A program made the translations under genes and the position numbers. The notes beneath the pieces are model-generated. The model was given only the letters and a program-made list of their open reading frames with translations. It was not told the DNA's origin and did not search any database. This document shows positions 44,287-52,891 of a DNA stretch of 64,000 bases, in pieces. Source of the stretch: JAVVHH01 sp964235765 (GTDB taxonomy: Bacteria > Pseudomonadota > Alphaproteobacteria > Acetobacterales > Acetobacteraceae); NCBI GenBank assembly GCA_964235765.1, contig CAXSDH010000009.1, positions 1 through 64,000 of the forward strand, read 5' to 3'. How positions within the stretch are numbered: the stretch's first letter is position 1; each line of letters starts with the position of its first letter.

Positions 44287-46730
44287 TGTGTGGGGGAAGG
44301 CTGCCACTGTCTGGACTTTCGAACGGAGGGATAGGCGAGGAACATGATGACATAGAACAGCGCGCCGACGAGCAACACGCGGTTGAACCCGGCCTGCACG
44401 GCGACGAGGTTGGCCAGCGGGGTTGCGACGACCGAGAAGGCGCCGTTCAGGCCCCAGGCCCAGGGCAGCAGGCCACCGCCGCTGACGCCGGCCCGTGCCA
44501 GGCCGAGCGGGAACGGCAACCCGAGCGCCATCGAGACCGGTGCCACCAGGGCGAGCAGGATCGCGGCGCGGACGGCCCAGGGGAGGCCCAGCGTCGCCAG
44601 CAGGAACGGCTCGAGGCCGAGCAGGGCGAGCACGCACCAGCCCACCACCACCGCGGCCGCCAACAGGATGCCGACCTGCTGCACGCGATCGGCCAGCAGG
44701 CTGCCGAGGCCGGAGAACACCAGCATGCCGGTCAGCACCAGGGCGAAGGCGCTGGTGCGGTCGTTGAGGTAGAGGCTCGCCTTCTCGATCAGGAAGATTT
44801 CGATGAACAGAAATCCCAGGCCGAGGCTGGCGAAATAGAGCACGGGCCGCAGCACCGCGGGGCGCGCCGAGCGACCGGGGCGCCCCGAACGCCCGCCCGC
44901 GACCCGTGGCGCGAACAGCGGCACGGACAGCACGAGCAATGCGATGACGACGGCTTGCGCCAGCACGGCCAGGTTCACCAGTTGCCCCACCTCCGGCTGC
45001 GGCAGGATCTCCAGCCGCTGCAGGATGCTGGGCAGGTGCTCGAGCCGCAGGATGGCGTAGTAGAACGGCCGGTCGAGCGTGATTGGGCGCAGGTTGAAGG
45101 TGGTCTGCGAAGGGCTGAGCTCGCCGCGCAGCACCAGGCCGGCCTCGTCTGCGACGGCATCCGACGAGCCGCCGCTTGCATCGACCTCGCCGCTCTCGAA
45201 GTTCACCGCCGGCAGGTCGTTGTAGATGCCGGCCCGGGCGGCGGCGGCATCGATGCCCGGGTAGTACGACACGTCGAACGACCGCTCGTCGCAGAAGGCG
45301 CGCACGGCGGCGATGCGCTCCGCCGTCCAGGCCTGGTTGCCGAACAGGATGCGCAGGTTCCAGGCCGAGCGGTACACCACGACGTGGGCGGCCGGATCGG
45401 CGACCCCGGCGGCCAGCAGCGCCTGCCGCACGGTGGCCAGCACGCGAACGGCATAGACGGGGAACTCGCGGATGGAGACGGGGATGGATACCAGACCGCC
45501 CGGGCGGAGCGCGCGCAGGTAGCCCGCCATGGCTTCGGCGGTGAAGGCCGCGCTGTTCGCCTCGGCGGCTTCGAGGAAGTCGCCGGAGAGGTCGATCAGG
45601 TCGTACGTTCCGGAGATCGCCAGCGGGCTGGCCGGGGAGAGGCGCACGCGGGGGTCCGCCGGCAGCGCCGGCGATGGGCCGAGCCCGTGCCGCAACGCAT
45701 CGAGCAGGACGGGATCGGGTTCCAGGGCGACGACCGACCGTGCGCCGAGCGTCAGCGCCTGCTGCACCCGGAAGCCTCCGGATGCGCCGCCCAGGAGCAC
45801 CGCGGCGCCGGGCAGCAGCCGATAGGGTAGCGCGTCCAGCGCCGCTGGGGCATAGGCGGCGGCGGCTGGGCCCGACTTGGGCAGCGCCGCAATCCGGTTG
45901 CCGTCCCGATACAGGCCCAATGCCTGCGGCGGACCCGGCACGCCCAGCATGCCGGCATTGTTGGACACGTCGGTGTCCACCCGTTCGGTGAAGTCGTCCA
46001 GCAAGGCATACACGCCGCGGGGCGACCGCACCTCCGCCACCCGGCGGGCGCCCGGCACATGCAACGGGGCGTAGATCGCCTTGAAATCGTTGTAGTCCGC
46101 CTGTCCATCGAGCAGCAGCACCGCCTCGCTCGCCACCAGGGCCACGCCGGCGGCCAGGGCCATGCGGATCGGCCTGGCGCCGAACAGGCTGCTCGCCGCC
46201 AGCACGACCAGTAGCGCCGGCACCAAGTGGAAGGGGTGCAGCACAGCCATCAGGACGAGCACCAGCGCCGCGCCCGCTCCCGCGCCCGTCAGGTCGAAGC
46301 CATACACGGTCCCGACCCGGTCCTCGTTCAACACGAAGGTCAGGCTGATATACAGGCCGGTCAGGAAGAAGAACGGCAGCAGCACGGCGTAGTACAACGC
46401 GATGTTGCCGAGCTGCGGTGCGTAGGTGGCCGCATTCTGCAATTGCAGCGGGTTAAACGGGTTTGCTGTTGTCGCATGGTAACCGCCCGCCGCGGTCAGC
46501 ACCAGCAGCACGGGCAATATGCGCAGCAGCGCGGAGCCTCGCCGCACCGCCCAGTCGCGGACGAGCGCGACCGTCACCCCGCTCAAGGCGAAGCCGACCA
46601 TGACGATCGAGATCACCCAATAGCCGTATTCCGACCATTTCGCGACGGCGAAGTAGCGCGTGAGCGCGATCTCGTACCCCACCGCGGCACCCGAGACCAG
46701 GAACAGCGGCCAGAGCGACATGCGCGCCAT
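44283..46730 (-). CDS. Large membrane protein with spermidine-synthase-like Rossmann domain
   Basis: This is an 815-residue protein. Residues 1 to about 210 hold six or seven helices (LFLVSGAAVGYEIALTRYF, VISIVMVGFALSGVTVALV and others). Residues about 300-480 form a methyltransferase/spermidine-synthase-like Rossmann domain (AVLLGGASGGFRVQQAL at 310-326, acidic E337 in VVALEPDP). The C-terminal 230 residues hold another set of helices. The GGGDG motif of true spermidine synthase is altered to GGASGG, and I see no clear polyamine site. It overlaps the alpha/beta hydrolase by one base and the exported methyltransferase by four. A transport or lipid-linked modification role is possible but unproven. 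Confidence 0.83.
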   Translation of the reverse strand: MARMSLWPLFLVSGAAVGYEIALTRYFAVAKWSEYGYWVISIVMVGFALSGVTVALVRDWAVRRGSALLRILPVLLVLTAAGGYHATTANPFNPLQLQNAATYAPQLGNIALYYAVLLPFFFLTGLYISLTFVLNEDRVGTVYGFDLTGAGAGAALVLVLMAVLHPFHLVPALLVVLAASSLFGARPIRMALAAGVALVASEAVLLLDGQADYNDFKAIYAPLHVPGARRVAEVRSPRGVYALLDDFTERVDTDVSNNAGMLGVPGPPQALGLYRDGNRIAALPKSGPAAAAYAPAALDALPYRLLPGAAVLLGGASGGFRVQQALTLGARSVVALEPDPVLLDALRHGLGPSPALPADPRVRLSPASPLAISGTYDLIDLSGDFLEAAEANSAAFTAEAMAGYLRALRPGGLVSIPVSIREFPVYAVRVLATVRQALLAAGVADPAAHVVVYRSAWNLRILFGNQAWTAERIAAVRAFCDERSFDVSYYPGIDAAAARAGIYNDLPAVNFESGEVDASGGSSDAVADEAGLVLRGELSPSQTTFNLRPITLDRPFYYAILRLEHLPSILQRLEILPQPEVGQLVNLAVLAQAVVIALLVLSVPLFAPRVAGGRSGRPGRSARPAVLRPVLYFASLGLGFLFIEIFLIEKASLYLNDRTSAFALVLTGMLVFSGLGSLLADRVQQVGILLAAAVVVGWCVLALLGLEPFLLATLGLPWAVRAAILLALVAPVSMALGLPFPLGLARAGVSGGGLLPWAWGLNGAFSVVATPLANLVAVQAGFNRVLLVGALFYVIMFLAYPSVRKSRQWQPSPTH

Positions 46731-47581
46731 CACGACCAGACCCGGCGGCGGATGAACGCCTGCAACAAGGCATCGAACCGCGCCGCTTCGTCGATGAACA
46801 GCGCGTGGCCGGCTTCCTGGAACAGCTCGGTCTCCACCATGGGGTGCCGCGCCGCCAGGTTGGCGGCCTGCCCGGCGAACCGCGGCCGCACCACGTAGAG
46901 GATGGGGCGCCGCACCGAGTAGATCGCATCCCGCCAATAGGTCCGCGGCACCGGGTAGCTGGAGAGCTGCGCCGCAGCCTCGGGCGGCGTGCGCAGGGCC
47001 GCCTCCGTCAGCCGGTCCAGATAGGTCTCGCCGGGCGAACGGTTGAACATGCCCTGCACGAAGCGGCGCATCTGCGCCTCGCGCGCCAGGCGCGGGCCGC
47101 GGCGGCCCGGCAGGCCGGAGGCTTGCGGCGGCGGATCCTCGCCCACCGAGTTGTCGATGAGCACCAGGCCCGCCAGCTTGGTGTCGCCGTATTGCTGCAC
47201 GTAGGCCAGGCTGTCCAGCACGCCAAGCGACCATCCCACCAGCAGCACGGGCTGCCCGCCTAGGCCCGCGATCAACTCGGCGATGTCCTGGCCGCGGCGC
47301 AGGTGATCGTAGCCGGAGGGCGCGATCTCGCTCTCGCCTTGCCCGCGCGGGTCGAGCGCCACCACGTGGTATTGCCGCGAGAAGTATTGGATCTGCGGCT
47401 GGAATATCCAGGCCGGCATGGTCCAGCCCGGCACGAAGACGATCGTCGGCGCGTTGCGCGGCCCGGCCTCGATGACGTGCAGGCGCACCCCGTCGGAGGT
47501 CGTGAAAGCGGCGTCGGCGCCCCACGCCGCCGCGGGAAGCAGCAGCGCCAATATCAGCATACGAAACAAGCACGCGCGCAT
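46730..47581 (-). CDS. Exported alpha/beta hydrolase
   Basis: This is a 283-residue hydrolase. It starts with a signal peptide (MRACLFRMLILALLLPAAAWG), so it probably acts in the periplasm. The catalytic Ser is in the nucleophile elbow GWSLG, the oxyanion region is FVPGWTMPAW, and the catalytic His is in QEAGHALFIDE. Substrate is not deducible (esters, lactones or epoxides are typical). It is the first gene of the operon hydrolase - 815-residue membrane protein - exported methyltransferase. An internal ATG at 47560 would delete part of the signal peptide. Confidence 0.87.
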   Translation of the reverse strand: MRACLFRMLILALLLPAAAWGADAAFTTSDGVRLHVIEAGPRNAPTIVFVPGWTMPAWIFQPQIQYFSRQYHVVALDPRGQGESEIAPSGYDHLRRGQDIAELIAGLGGQPVLLVGWSLGVLDSLAYVQQYGDTKLAGLVLIDNSVGEDPPPQASGLPGRRGPRLAREAQMRRFVQGMFNRSPGETYLDRLTEAALRTPPEAAAQLSSYPVPRTYWRDAIYSVRRPILYVVRPRFAGQAANLAARHPMVETELFQEAGHALFIDEAARFDALLQAFIRRRVWS

Positions 47582-47657
47582 GCGGGCCTTATGGCGTCCA
47601 CCCACGAAGCCGTGTCAACCTGCCGTGGCGAGCGGCGTGGCGTTTGGGAGACAGTTG

Positions 47658-47837
47658 TTGGATGATGGCAACGACCCTGGTTCGCGCCGGCAATTGGTGG
47701 CAGCATTGTTGGCCTTGGCGGCCCTGATCGCCGCCGGGCTCTGGTTGACCGGGGTCCTGCGCGGCGCGGCGAGCATTCAGGACTGTGTTCAATCCGGGCG
47801 CACCAACTGCGCTCCGATCAGCGCAAACCCGAGGTAG
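47658..47837 (+). CDS. Tiny single-helix membrane protein, unknown
   Basis: The product is 59 residues: a short polar N-terminus (DDGNDPGSRRQ), one helix (LVAALLALAALIAAGLWLTG) and a short tail with two cysteines (SIQDCVQSGRTNCAPI). The start is a TTG at 47658 (a second TTG at 47655) with GGGAG seven bases upstream. I recall small alphaproteobacterial proteins with the same QDC-x-SGRxNCxPI ending, but no function. It precedes the dehydratase by 3 bp and may be co-transcribed with it. Confidence 0.55.
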   Translation: MDDGNDPGSRRQLVAALLALAALIAAGLWLTGVLRGAASIQDCVQSGRTNCAPISANPR

Positions 47838-47840
47838 CTT

Positions 47841-49595
47841 ATGGACCACCCACTCCCCCAATCAGTCCGCAAGCCCGCCGATACGCTACGGTCTGCCCGC
47901 TGGTTCGGCCCGCCGGACCTGCGCAGCTCCGGCCACCGGTCGCGCGCCATGCAGATGGGCTACGCGCCGGAAGAATGGCAGGGCAAGCCGATCATCGCCA
48001 TCGTCAACACATGGTCCGACCTGCAGCCCTGCCACAGCCACTTCAAGCAACGCGTGGACGACGTGAAACGAGGCGTTCTGATGGCCGGCGGCTTCCCGGT
48101 GGAGCTCCCTGCCCTCTCGGTCAGCGAAAGCTTCGTCAAGCCGACCAGCATGATGTACCGCAACATGCTGGCCATGGAGACGGAGGAGCTGCTGCGCTCC
48201 CACCCGGTCGATGGCGCCGTGCTGATGGGCGGCTGCGACAAGACCACGCCCGGATTGTTGCTGGGCGCCACCAGCATGAACCTGCCCGCCATTTTTCTCC
48301 CCGCCGGCCCGATGCTGCGCGGCAACTGGCAAGGCAAGGTGCTGGGCTCCGGCAGCGACAGCTGGAAGTATTGGGACGAGCTGCGGGCGGGGAAGATCAC
48401 CGACCAGGACTGGCTGGGCGTGGAAGGCGGCATCGCCCGCAGCTACGGCACCTGCATGACCATGGGCACCGCCAGCACCATGACGGCGATCGCCGAGGCG
48501 GTCGGCATGGTGTTGCCCGGCGGCAGCAGCATCCCCGCAGCCGATGCCGGGCACATTCGGCTCGCCTCCGAATCCGGGCGGCGGATCGTGGACATGGTGT
48601 GGGAGGACCTCACGCCGCGACGCATCCAGACGCGGGAGGCGTTCGAGAACGCCATCGCCGTCGCCATGGCGATGGGCTGCTCCACCAACGCCATCATCCA
48701 CCTGATCGCCATGGCGCGCCGCGCCGGGCAAGATATCGGGCTGGCCGACTTCGAGCGGTTCAGCCGCCGCGTGCCGGTGATCGGCAACGTGCGGCCGAGC
48801 GGCAGCCAGTACTTGATGGAGGACTTCTTCTACGCCGGCGGCATCCGCGCGCTGATGGGCCGCATCGAAAGCCACCTGCACCTGGACTGCCTGACCGTGA
48901 CGGGGCGCACCCTGGGCGAGAACATCGCCGGCGCCCGGGTGCACAACGAGGACGTTATCCGCTCGACCGAGCACCCCATCTACGGCGAGGGTTCGCTGGC
49001 CGTGCTGACCGGCAACCTCGCCCCCGACGGCTGCGTCATCAAGCCCGCCGCCATGGACCAGCGCTTCCTCAAGCACGCCGGCCCGGCCGTGGTGTTCGAC
49101 GACTACGCCAGCCTGAAGAAGGCGGTGGACGACGAGGCCTGGAACATCACCGCCGACCACGTGCTCGTGCTGCGCAACGCGGGGCCGCAGGGCGGGCCGG
49201 GCATGCCGGAATGGGGCATGCTGCCAATGCCGAAGAAGCTGCTGCGCGAAGGGCATCGCGACATGCTGCGGCTGTCGGACGCGCGGATGAGCGGCACCAG
49301 CTACGGCGCCTGCGTGCTGCATGTGTCCCCGGAAAGCTACGTGGGCGGCCCCTTGGCGCTGCTGCAGACCGGCGACATCGTCAGCGTGGACGTGGACGCG
49401 CGCAGCATCCACATGGATGTGCCCGAGGCGGAGCTGGCCCGCCGCCGGGCCGCCTGGACCGCACCGCAAGCCCGGTATGAGCGCGGCTACGGCTGGGTTT
49501 ATACGAAGCACATCCAGCAGGCCAACCTGGGTTGCGACTTCGATTTCCTGCGCACCGACTTCGGCGCGCCTGTCCCCGAACCGGTGATCTATTGA
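47841..49595 (+). CDS. IlvD/Edd family sugar-acid dehydratase (L-arabinonate-dehydratase-like)
   Basis: This 584-residue Fe-S dehydratase is closer to the sugar-acid branch (L-arabinonate, xylonate) than to the valine-pathway enzyme. Cluster cysteines are C64 (DLQPCHSHF), C132 (GGCDKTTPG) and C205 (YGTCMTMGT); the catalytic Ser region is SDARMSGTSYG. It would dehydrate an aldonate to a 2-keto-3-deoxy acid. The stop overlaps the ATG of an RraA-type aldolase by one base, which fits a dehydratase-aldolase pair of a non-phosphorylating sugar-acid pathway. True IlvD is the main alternative. Confidence 0.87.
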   Translation: MDHPLPQSVRKPADTLRSARWFGPPDLRSSGHRSRAMQMGYAPEEWQGKPIIAIVNTWSDLQPCHSHFKQRVDDVKRGVLMAGGFPVELPALSVSESFVKPTSMMYRNMLAMETEELLRSHPVDGAVLMGGCDKTTPGLLLGATSMNLPAIFLPAGPMLRGNWQGKVLGSGSDSWKYWDELRAGKITDQDWLGVEGGIARSYGTCMTMGTASTMTAIAEAVGMVLPGGSSIPAADAGHIRLASESGRRIVDMVWEDLTPRRIQTREAFENAIAVAMAMGCSTNAIIHLIAMARRAGQDIGLADFERFSRRVPVIGNVRPSGSQYLMEDFFYAGGIRALMGRIESHLHLDCLTVTGRTLGENIAGARVHNEDVIRSTEHPIYGEGSLAVLTGNLAPDGCVIKPAAMDQRFLKHAGPAVVFDDYASLKKAVDDEAWNITADHVLVLRNAGPQGGPGMPEWGMLPMPKKLLREGHRDMLRLSDARMSGTSYGACVLHVSPESYVGGPLALLQTGDIVSVDVDARSIHMDVPEAELARRRAAWTAPQARYERGYGWVYTKHIQQANLGCDFDFLRTDFGAPVPEPVIY

Positions 49596-50305
49596 TGGAC
49601 GAGCAACTGCGCGACAAGCTTAAAGGCGTCAGCACCGCCACCCTCGCGACGGCGATGTTCAAGCGCGGCCTGCGCAACCAGATGATCCAGGGCGTGCTGC
49701 CACTCCGGGCACGGGCCGGCAGCATGGTGGGCGAGGCGTTCACGCTGCGCTACATCCCCGCGCGCGAGGACCTCAACTCCATCGAGGTGTTCAAGAACCC
49801 GGCCCATCCGCAGCGCGCCGCCATCGAGCAATGCCCGCCGGGCGCGGTGCTGGTGATCGACTGCCGCAAGGACGCCCGGGCCGCCTCGGCCGGCAACATC
49901 CTGGTGACCCGGCTCATGGTGCGCGGCGTGGCCGGCATCGTGACCGACGGCGGCTTCCGGGACGCCGCCGAGATCGCCGCGCTGGACATCCCCGCCTTTC
50001 ACCAGCGCCCCTCGGCGCCCACGAACCTGACGCTCAACCAGGCCGTCGACATGAACGTGCCGATCGGCTGCGGCGACGCGCCGGTGTGGCCCGGCGACAT
50101 CATCGTCGGCGACACGGACGGGGTGATCGTGGTTCCGGCCGGGATCGCCGCCGAGATCGCCGCCGAGGGCGTGGAAATGACGGCCTTCGAAGATTTCGTC
50201 GCCGAACGGGTGAAGGGCGGCCAAAGCATCGTCGGGCTCTATCCCCCGACGGACCCCGCGAACCTGGACCTGTTCAAGGCGTGGCGAACCGCCCGCCGGC
50301 GCTAA
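49595..50305 (+). CDS. RraA-like aldolase (HMG/CHA aldolase family)
   Basis: This is a 236-residue metal-dependent protein of the RraA/4-hydroxy-4-methyl-2-oxoglutarate aldolase family. The aldolase-type active-site pattern G-x3-D-G-x2-R-D is present (GIVTDGGFRD), and the C-terminal block is VGDTDGVIVVPAG. This supports an aldolase or decarboxylase rather than the RNase E regulator. The ATG at 49595 shares its A with the dehydratase stop (TGATG). With that gene it probably cleaves a 2-keto-3-deoxy sugar acid to pyruvate plus an aldehyde. Confidence 0.85.
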   Translation: MDEQLRDKLKGVSTATLATAMFKRGLRNQMIQGVLPLRARAGSMVGEAFTLRYIPAREDLNSIEVFKNPAHPQRAAIEQCPPGAVLVIDCRKDARAASAGNILVTRLMVRGVAGIVTDGGFRDAAEIAALDIPAFHQRPSAPTNLTLNQAVDMNVPIGCGDAPVWPGDIIVGDTDGVIVVPAGIAAEIAAEGVEMTAFEDFVAERVKGGQSIVGLYPPTDPANLDLFKAWRTARRR

Positions 50306-51819
50306 TGCCCCAGTTCCCGCGGCGGCTCGGCTGAGCGCAACTGCAAGTCCTTCATCCCCGCCGCGACCGCCACTGCGACCAGCAGCAACGCCGCGCACAC
50401 GCCGAACGACAACTGAAACCCGGAGGCCAGCGCCGTGCGTGCGGTGCCCAGGCCGACCGAGCCCGCTCCGCCCCGCAGCGCACCCAGGTCGATCGCCGGC
50501 AACCCGGCTGCCGCCAGGCCAGCGTTGAACCGCGCCGCCAGCAACGACCCCACGATCGTGCTGCCGAAGGCGCCGCCCATCGAACGCAGGAACAGCAGCG
50601 ATCCGGTCGCCGCGCCCACATCCCGCCGGCCCGCCGCGCTCTGCACCTGCATCAGCACAGTCGGCATGGTCGTGCCGATGCCGATTCCGAGCAGCGCCGA
50701 CGCCGGCAGCACGAGCCATAACGAGGCGCCCCCGGTCATCGCCGCTAGCGACGCGAACCCGGCCACGCAAGCGGTGAGCCCGGCCAGGACGATGCCCTTC
50801 GTGCGCCCGATCCGCCGCGCGACGCTGCCGGCCGCGAAGGCTCCCAAGACGCTGAAGGCGAGGAACGGCATGACCAGCAGACCGGAGGCGGACGCATCAC
50901 GCCCCAGCACCAGTTGAAAGTAGAGCGGCAGGAGGAAGCTTCCGCCGAACAGGCCGAGCGAGGTGAAGAATGCGATCAGCACCCCGCGCAGGAAGCTGGG
51001 GTTGCCGAACAGATGCGGCGGCAGGATCGGGTCGGCCGCCCGCCGCTCGTGCCACACCAGCCCGGCCACCATCAACAGCCCGAACCCGCCCATTCCAAGG
51101 ATCGGCGGAGACATCCAGGGCAGTTCCACGCCGCCCCAGCTCAGCATCAGCAGCCATGACGTGACGCCCAGCACCAGCAGGGCCGCGCCCCCTCCATCGA
51201 TCCGCGCGGGGCGCCGTTGCTGCTGGATTACGCCCAGCGCGCGGTGGCACAGCCACATCGCCAGGAGCCCGATGGGCAGGTTGGCCCAGAAGATCCAGCG
51301 CCACGAAAGGTGGTCCGTCACCCAGCCGCCCAGGATGGGCCCGGCGATCGACGAGACGCCCCACATCGAGGCCATGTAGCCTTGATACCGCCCCCGCTCG
51401 CGCGGCGCGACGACATCGGCCACCGCCGCCTGCGACATGGCGAACAGCGCCGCGCCGCCAAGCCCTTGCACGGCACGGGCGATGATCAGTTGCGGCAGGC
51501 TTTGCGCGAAGCCGCACCCGAGGCTCGCCACGATGAACAGCGCCAGCCCAGGCAGCAGCAAGGCGCGCCGCCCATAGGTGTCCGACAGCTTGCCGATGAT
51601 GGGCGTGGCTGCGGTGCTGGTCAGCAGGTAGGCGGTGACGATCCACGCCAGGTGCCCGAAGGCGTTCAGGTCCGCCGCCATCGCCGGCACCGCCGGGATG
51701 ATCACGGTCTGGTCGAGCGACGCCAGGAAGATGCACAGCATGATCCCGGTGACCACCCGGAGGATCTGCTGATGGGTGTAAACCGGGGCTTGGGTTTCGA
51801 TCGGCGGCGCTACGTCCAT
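50302..51819 (-). CDS. MFS transporter, DHA2 family (EmrB/QacA-like drug exporter)
   Basis: This is a 505-residue proton antiporter with 14 predicted helices. Family motifs are LASLDQTVIIPAVPAM in helix 1, the motif A equivalent GKLSDTYGRRALL, and the antiporter motif C-like ISSIAGPILGGWVTD block (GVSSIAGPILGGW). I chose the ATG at 51819 (MDVAPPIETQ); an upstream extension to 51966 is Arg/Pro-rich noise. It is convergent with the aldolase gene and overlaps its end by 4 bp. No EmrA-like partner or TetR regulator is next to it. The 197 bp upstream (51820-52016) show no gene. Confidence 0.92.
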   Translation of the reverse strand: MDVAPPIETQAPVYTHQQILRVVTGIMLCIFLASLDQTVIIPAVPAMAADLNAFGHLAWIVTAYLLTSTAATPIIGKLSDTYGRRALLLPGLALFIVASLGCGFAQSLPQLIIARAVQGLGGAALFAMSQAAVADVVAPRERGRYQGYMASMWGVSSIAGPILGGWVTDHLSWRWIFWANLPIGLLAMWLCHRALGVIQQQRRPARIDGGGAALLVLGVTSWLLMLSWGGVELPWMSPPILGMGGFGLLMVAGLVWHERRAADPILPPHLFGNPSFLRGVLIAFFTSLGLFGGSFLLPLYFQLVLGRDASASGLLVMPFLAFSVLGAFAAGSVARRIGRTKGIVLAGLTACVAGFASLAAMTGGASLWLVLPASALLGIGIGTTMPTVLMQVQSAAGRRDVGAATGSLLFLRSMGGAFGSTIVGSLLAARFNAGLAAAGLPAIDLGALRGGAGSVGLGTARTALASGFQLSFGVCAALLLVAVAVAAGMKDLQLRSAEPPRELGH

Positions 51820-52016
51820 TCCGAGAGGGATACTCCTGCGGACGGGTCCCGTCAGCCCTGCATATCCGGCGCCGGGCCGCGAGTGGGGTCCAACCCTGGC
51901 TGCCTGCGCGGTTGCCGGCCTGAACGAACCTCCTCGGCGAGTTGATCCATCTCGCGCGCAAACCACGGCCGCGCCGTCCCGGCGGCCTGCGCGCGACGGG
52001 CGAGATGCCGCACCGG

Positions 52017-52796
52017 CTAGGACTTCGCCGAGCCGGGTTCGGCCATTTTGCGGTGCAGTTCGGCCAGCACCGGCGCCGGCGTCACATGGGCCACCGCCGC
52101 CTGGATCTTGTTCTTCCAGCCAGCGACGACATGGCCCTCATCAGCCATCATCGCGTCCCACCCGGTCTGCGCCACCGTGGCGGCGTCATCCTTCTTGGAG
52201 GTGCCGACGCTCGTGTCCATCAGTTGCGCGCGCTTGAAGAACTCCGTCTCGGTCGGGCCGGGCATGAGGCACGTCACGGTGACGCCGCTATCCTTCAGCT
52301 CCGCGCGCAGCGCCTCGGAGAAGGAATCGAGATACGCCTTGGAGGCGTTGTAGACCGCCTGGAAAGTGCCCGGCATGAACCCAGCGATGGAGCCGGTGAT
52401 CAAGATCCGGCCCTTGCCGCTGTGGCGCATGCCGCCGGCGACCTTGTGCAGCAGGTAGGTCGTGCCGGTCACGTTGGTGTCGATCACCCGGCGGATTTCC
52501 GTCCAGTCCTGGGCAAGGAAAGCGTGCCCGAGGCCGCGCCCGGCATTGGCCAGCAGCGCCATGACCGGCCGGGCGCCGACGACGCCCAGCAACTTGTCCA
52601 CGCCCTCGGTCGTCGCGAGGTCCGCCTCGACCGCCTCGACCGTACCGCCGATATGGGCGGCGGCGCCATGGATCGCAGGTTCGTCGGCAACGATGATCGT
52701 CGCATAGCCCTTGCCGGCCGCCAGCTTGGCTAATTCCAGGCCGATGCCGGTGGAAGCGCCAGTGATGACGGCGAGTGGGCGTGAGCTCTCGGTCAT
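52017..52796 (-). CDS. SDR family oxidoreductase
   Basis: This is a 259-residue classical short-chain dehydrogenase/reductase. It has the cofactor motif ITGASTGIGLELAKLA near the N-terminus, NAG as ANAGRG, the catalytic Ser in ILITGSIAGFMPG, and Tyr/Lys in YNASKAYLDS. Its substrate is unknown. It lies 78 bp downstream of the glycan cluster on the same strand and could be read through from it, but the hairpin at 52873-52891 lies between. Confidence 0.92.
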   Translation of the reverse strand: MTESSRPLAVITGASTGIGLELAKLAAGKGYATIIVADEPAIHGAAAHIGGTVEAVEADLATTEGVDKLLGVVGARPVMALLANAGRGLGHAFLAQDWTEIRRVIDTNVTGTTYLLHKVAGGMRHSGKGRILITGSIAGFMPGTFQAVYNASKAYLDSFSEALRAELKDSGVTVTCLMPGPTETEFFKRAQLMDTSVGTSKKDDAATVAQTGWDAMMADEGHVVAGWKNKIQAAVAHVTPAPVLAELHRKMAEPGSAKS

Positions 52797-52872
52797 AGGT
52801 CGATATCCCCAGGTGGTTACCGGCCGAGACGCCCCTGGCAGCCTCCCGTTTCCGAGCCGCGCCTCACGATGC

Positions 52873-52891
52873 CGTTAGCGCGGTGCTAACG
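52873..52891. terminator. Short hairpin at the end of the glycan cluster
   Basis: CGTTAGC (52873-52879) and GCTAACG (52885-52891) form a 7-bp perfect stem with loop GCGGT. It spans the TAA stop of the last glycosyltransferase. No T-tract follows, so it may stabilise the 3-prime end rather than terminate. Confidence 0.5.

Noticed and set aside
44307..44637. N-terminal extension of the exported methyltransferase
   Set aside because: The added region lies wholly inside the coding region of the 815-residue membrane protein and has Arg/Pro-rich shadow composition.
51820..52016. Largest intergenic gap, searched for an RNA gene or small ORF
   Set aside because: No tRNA-like fold, no riboswitch core and no frame with a plausible start site were recognised.
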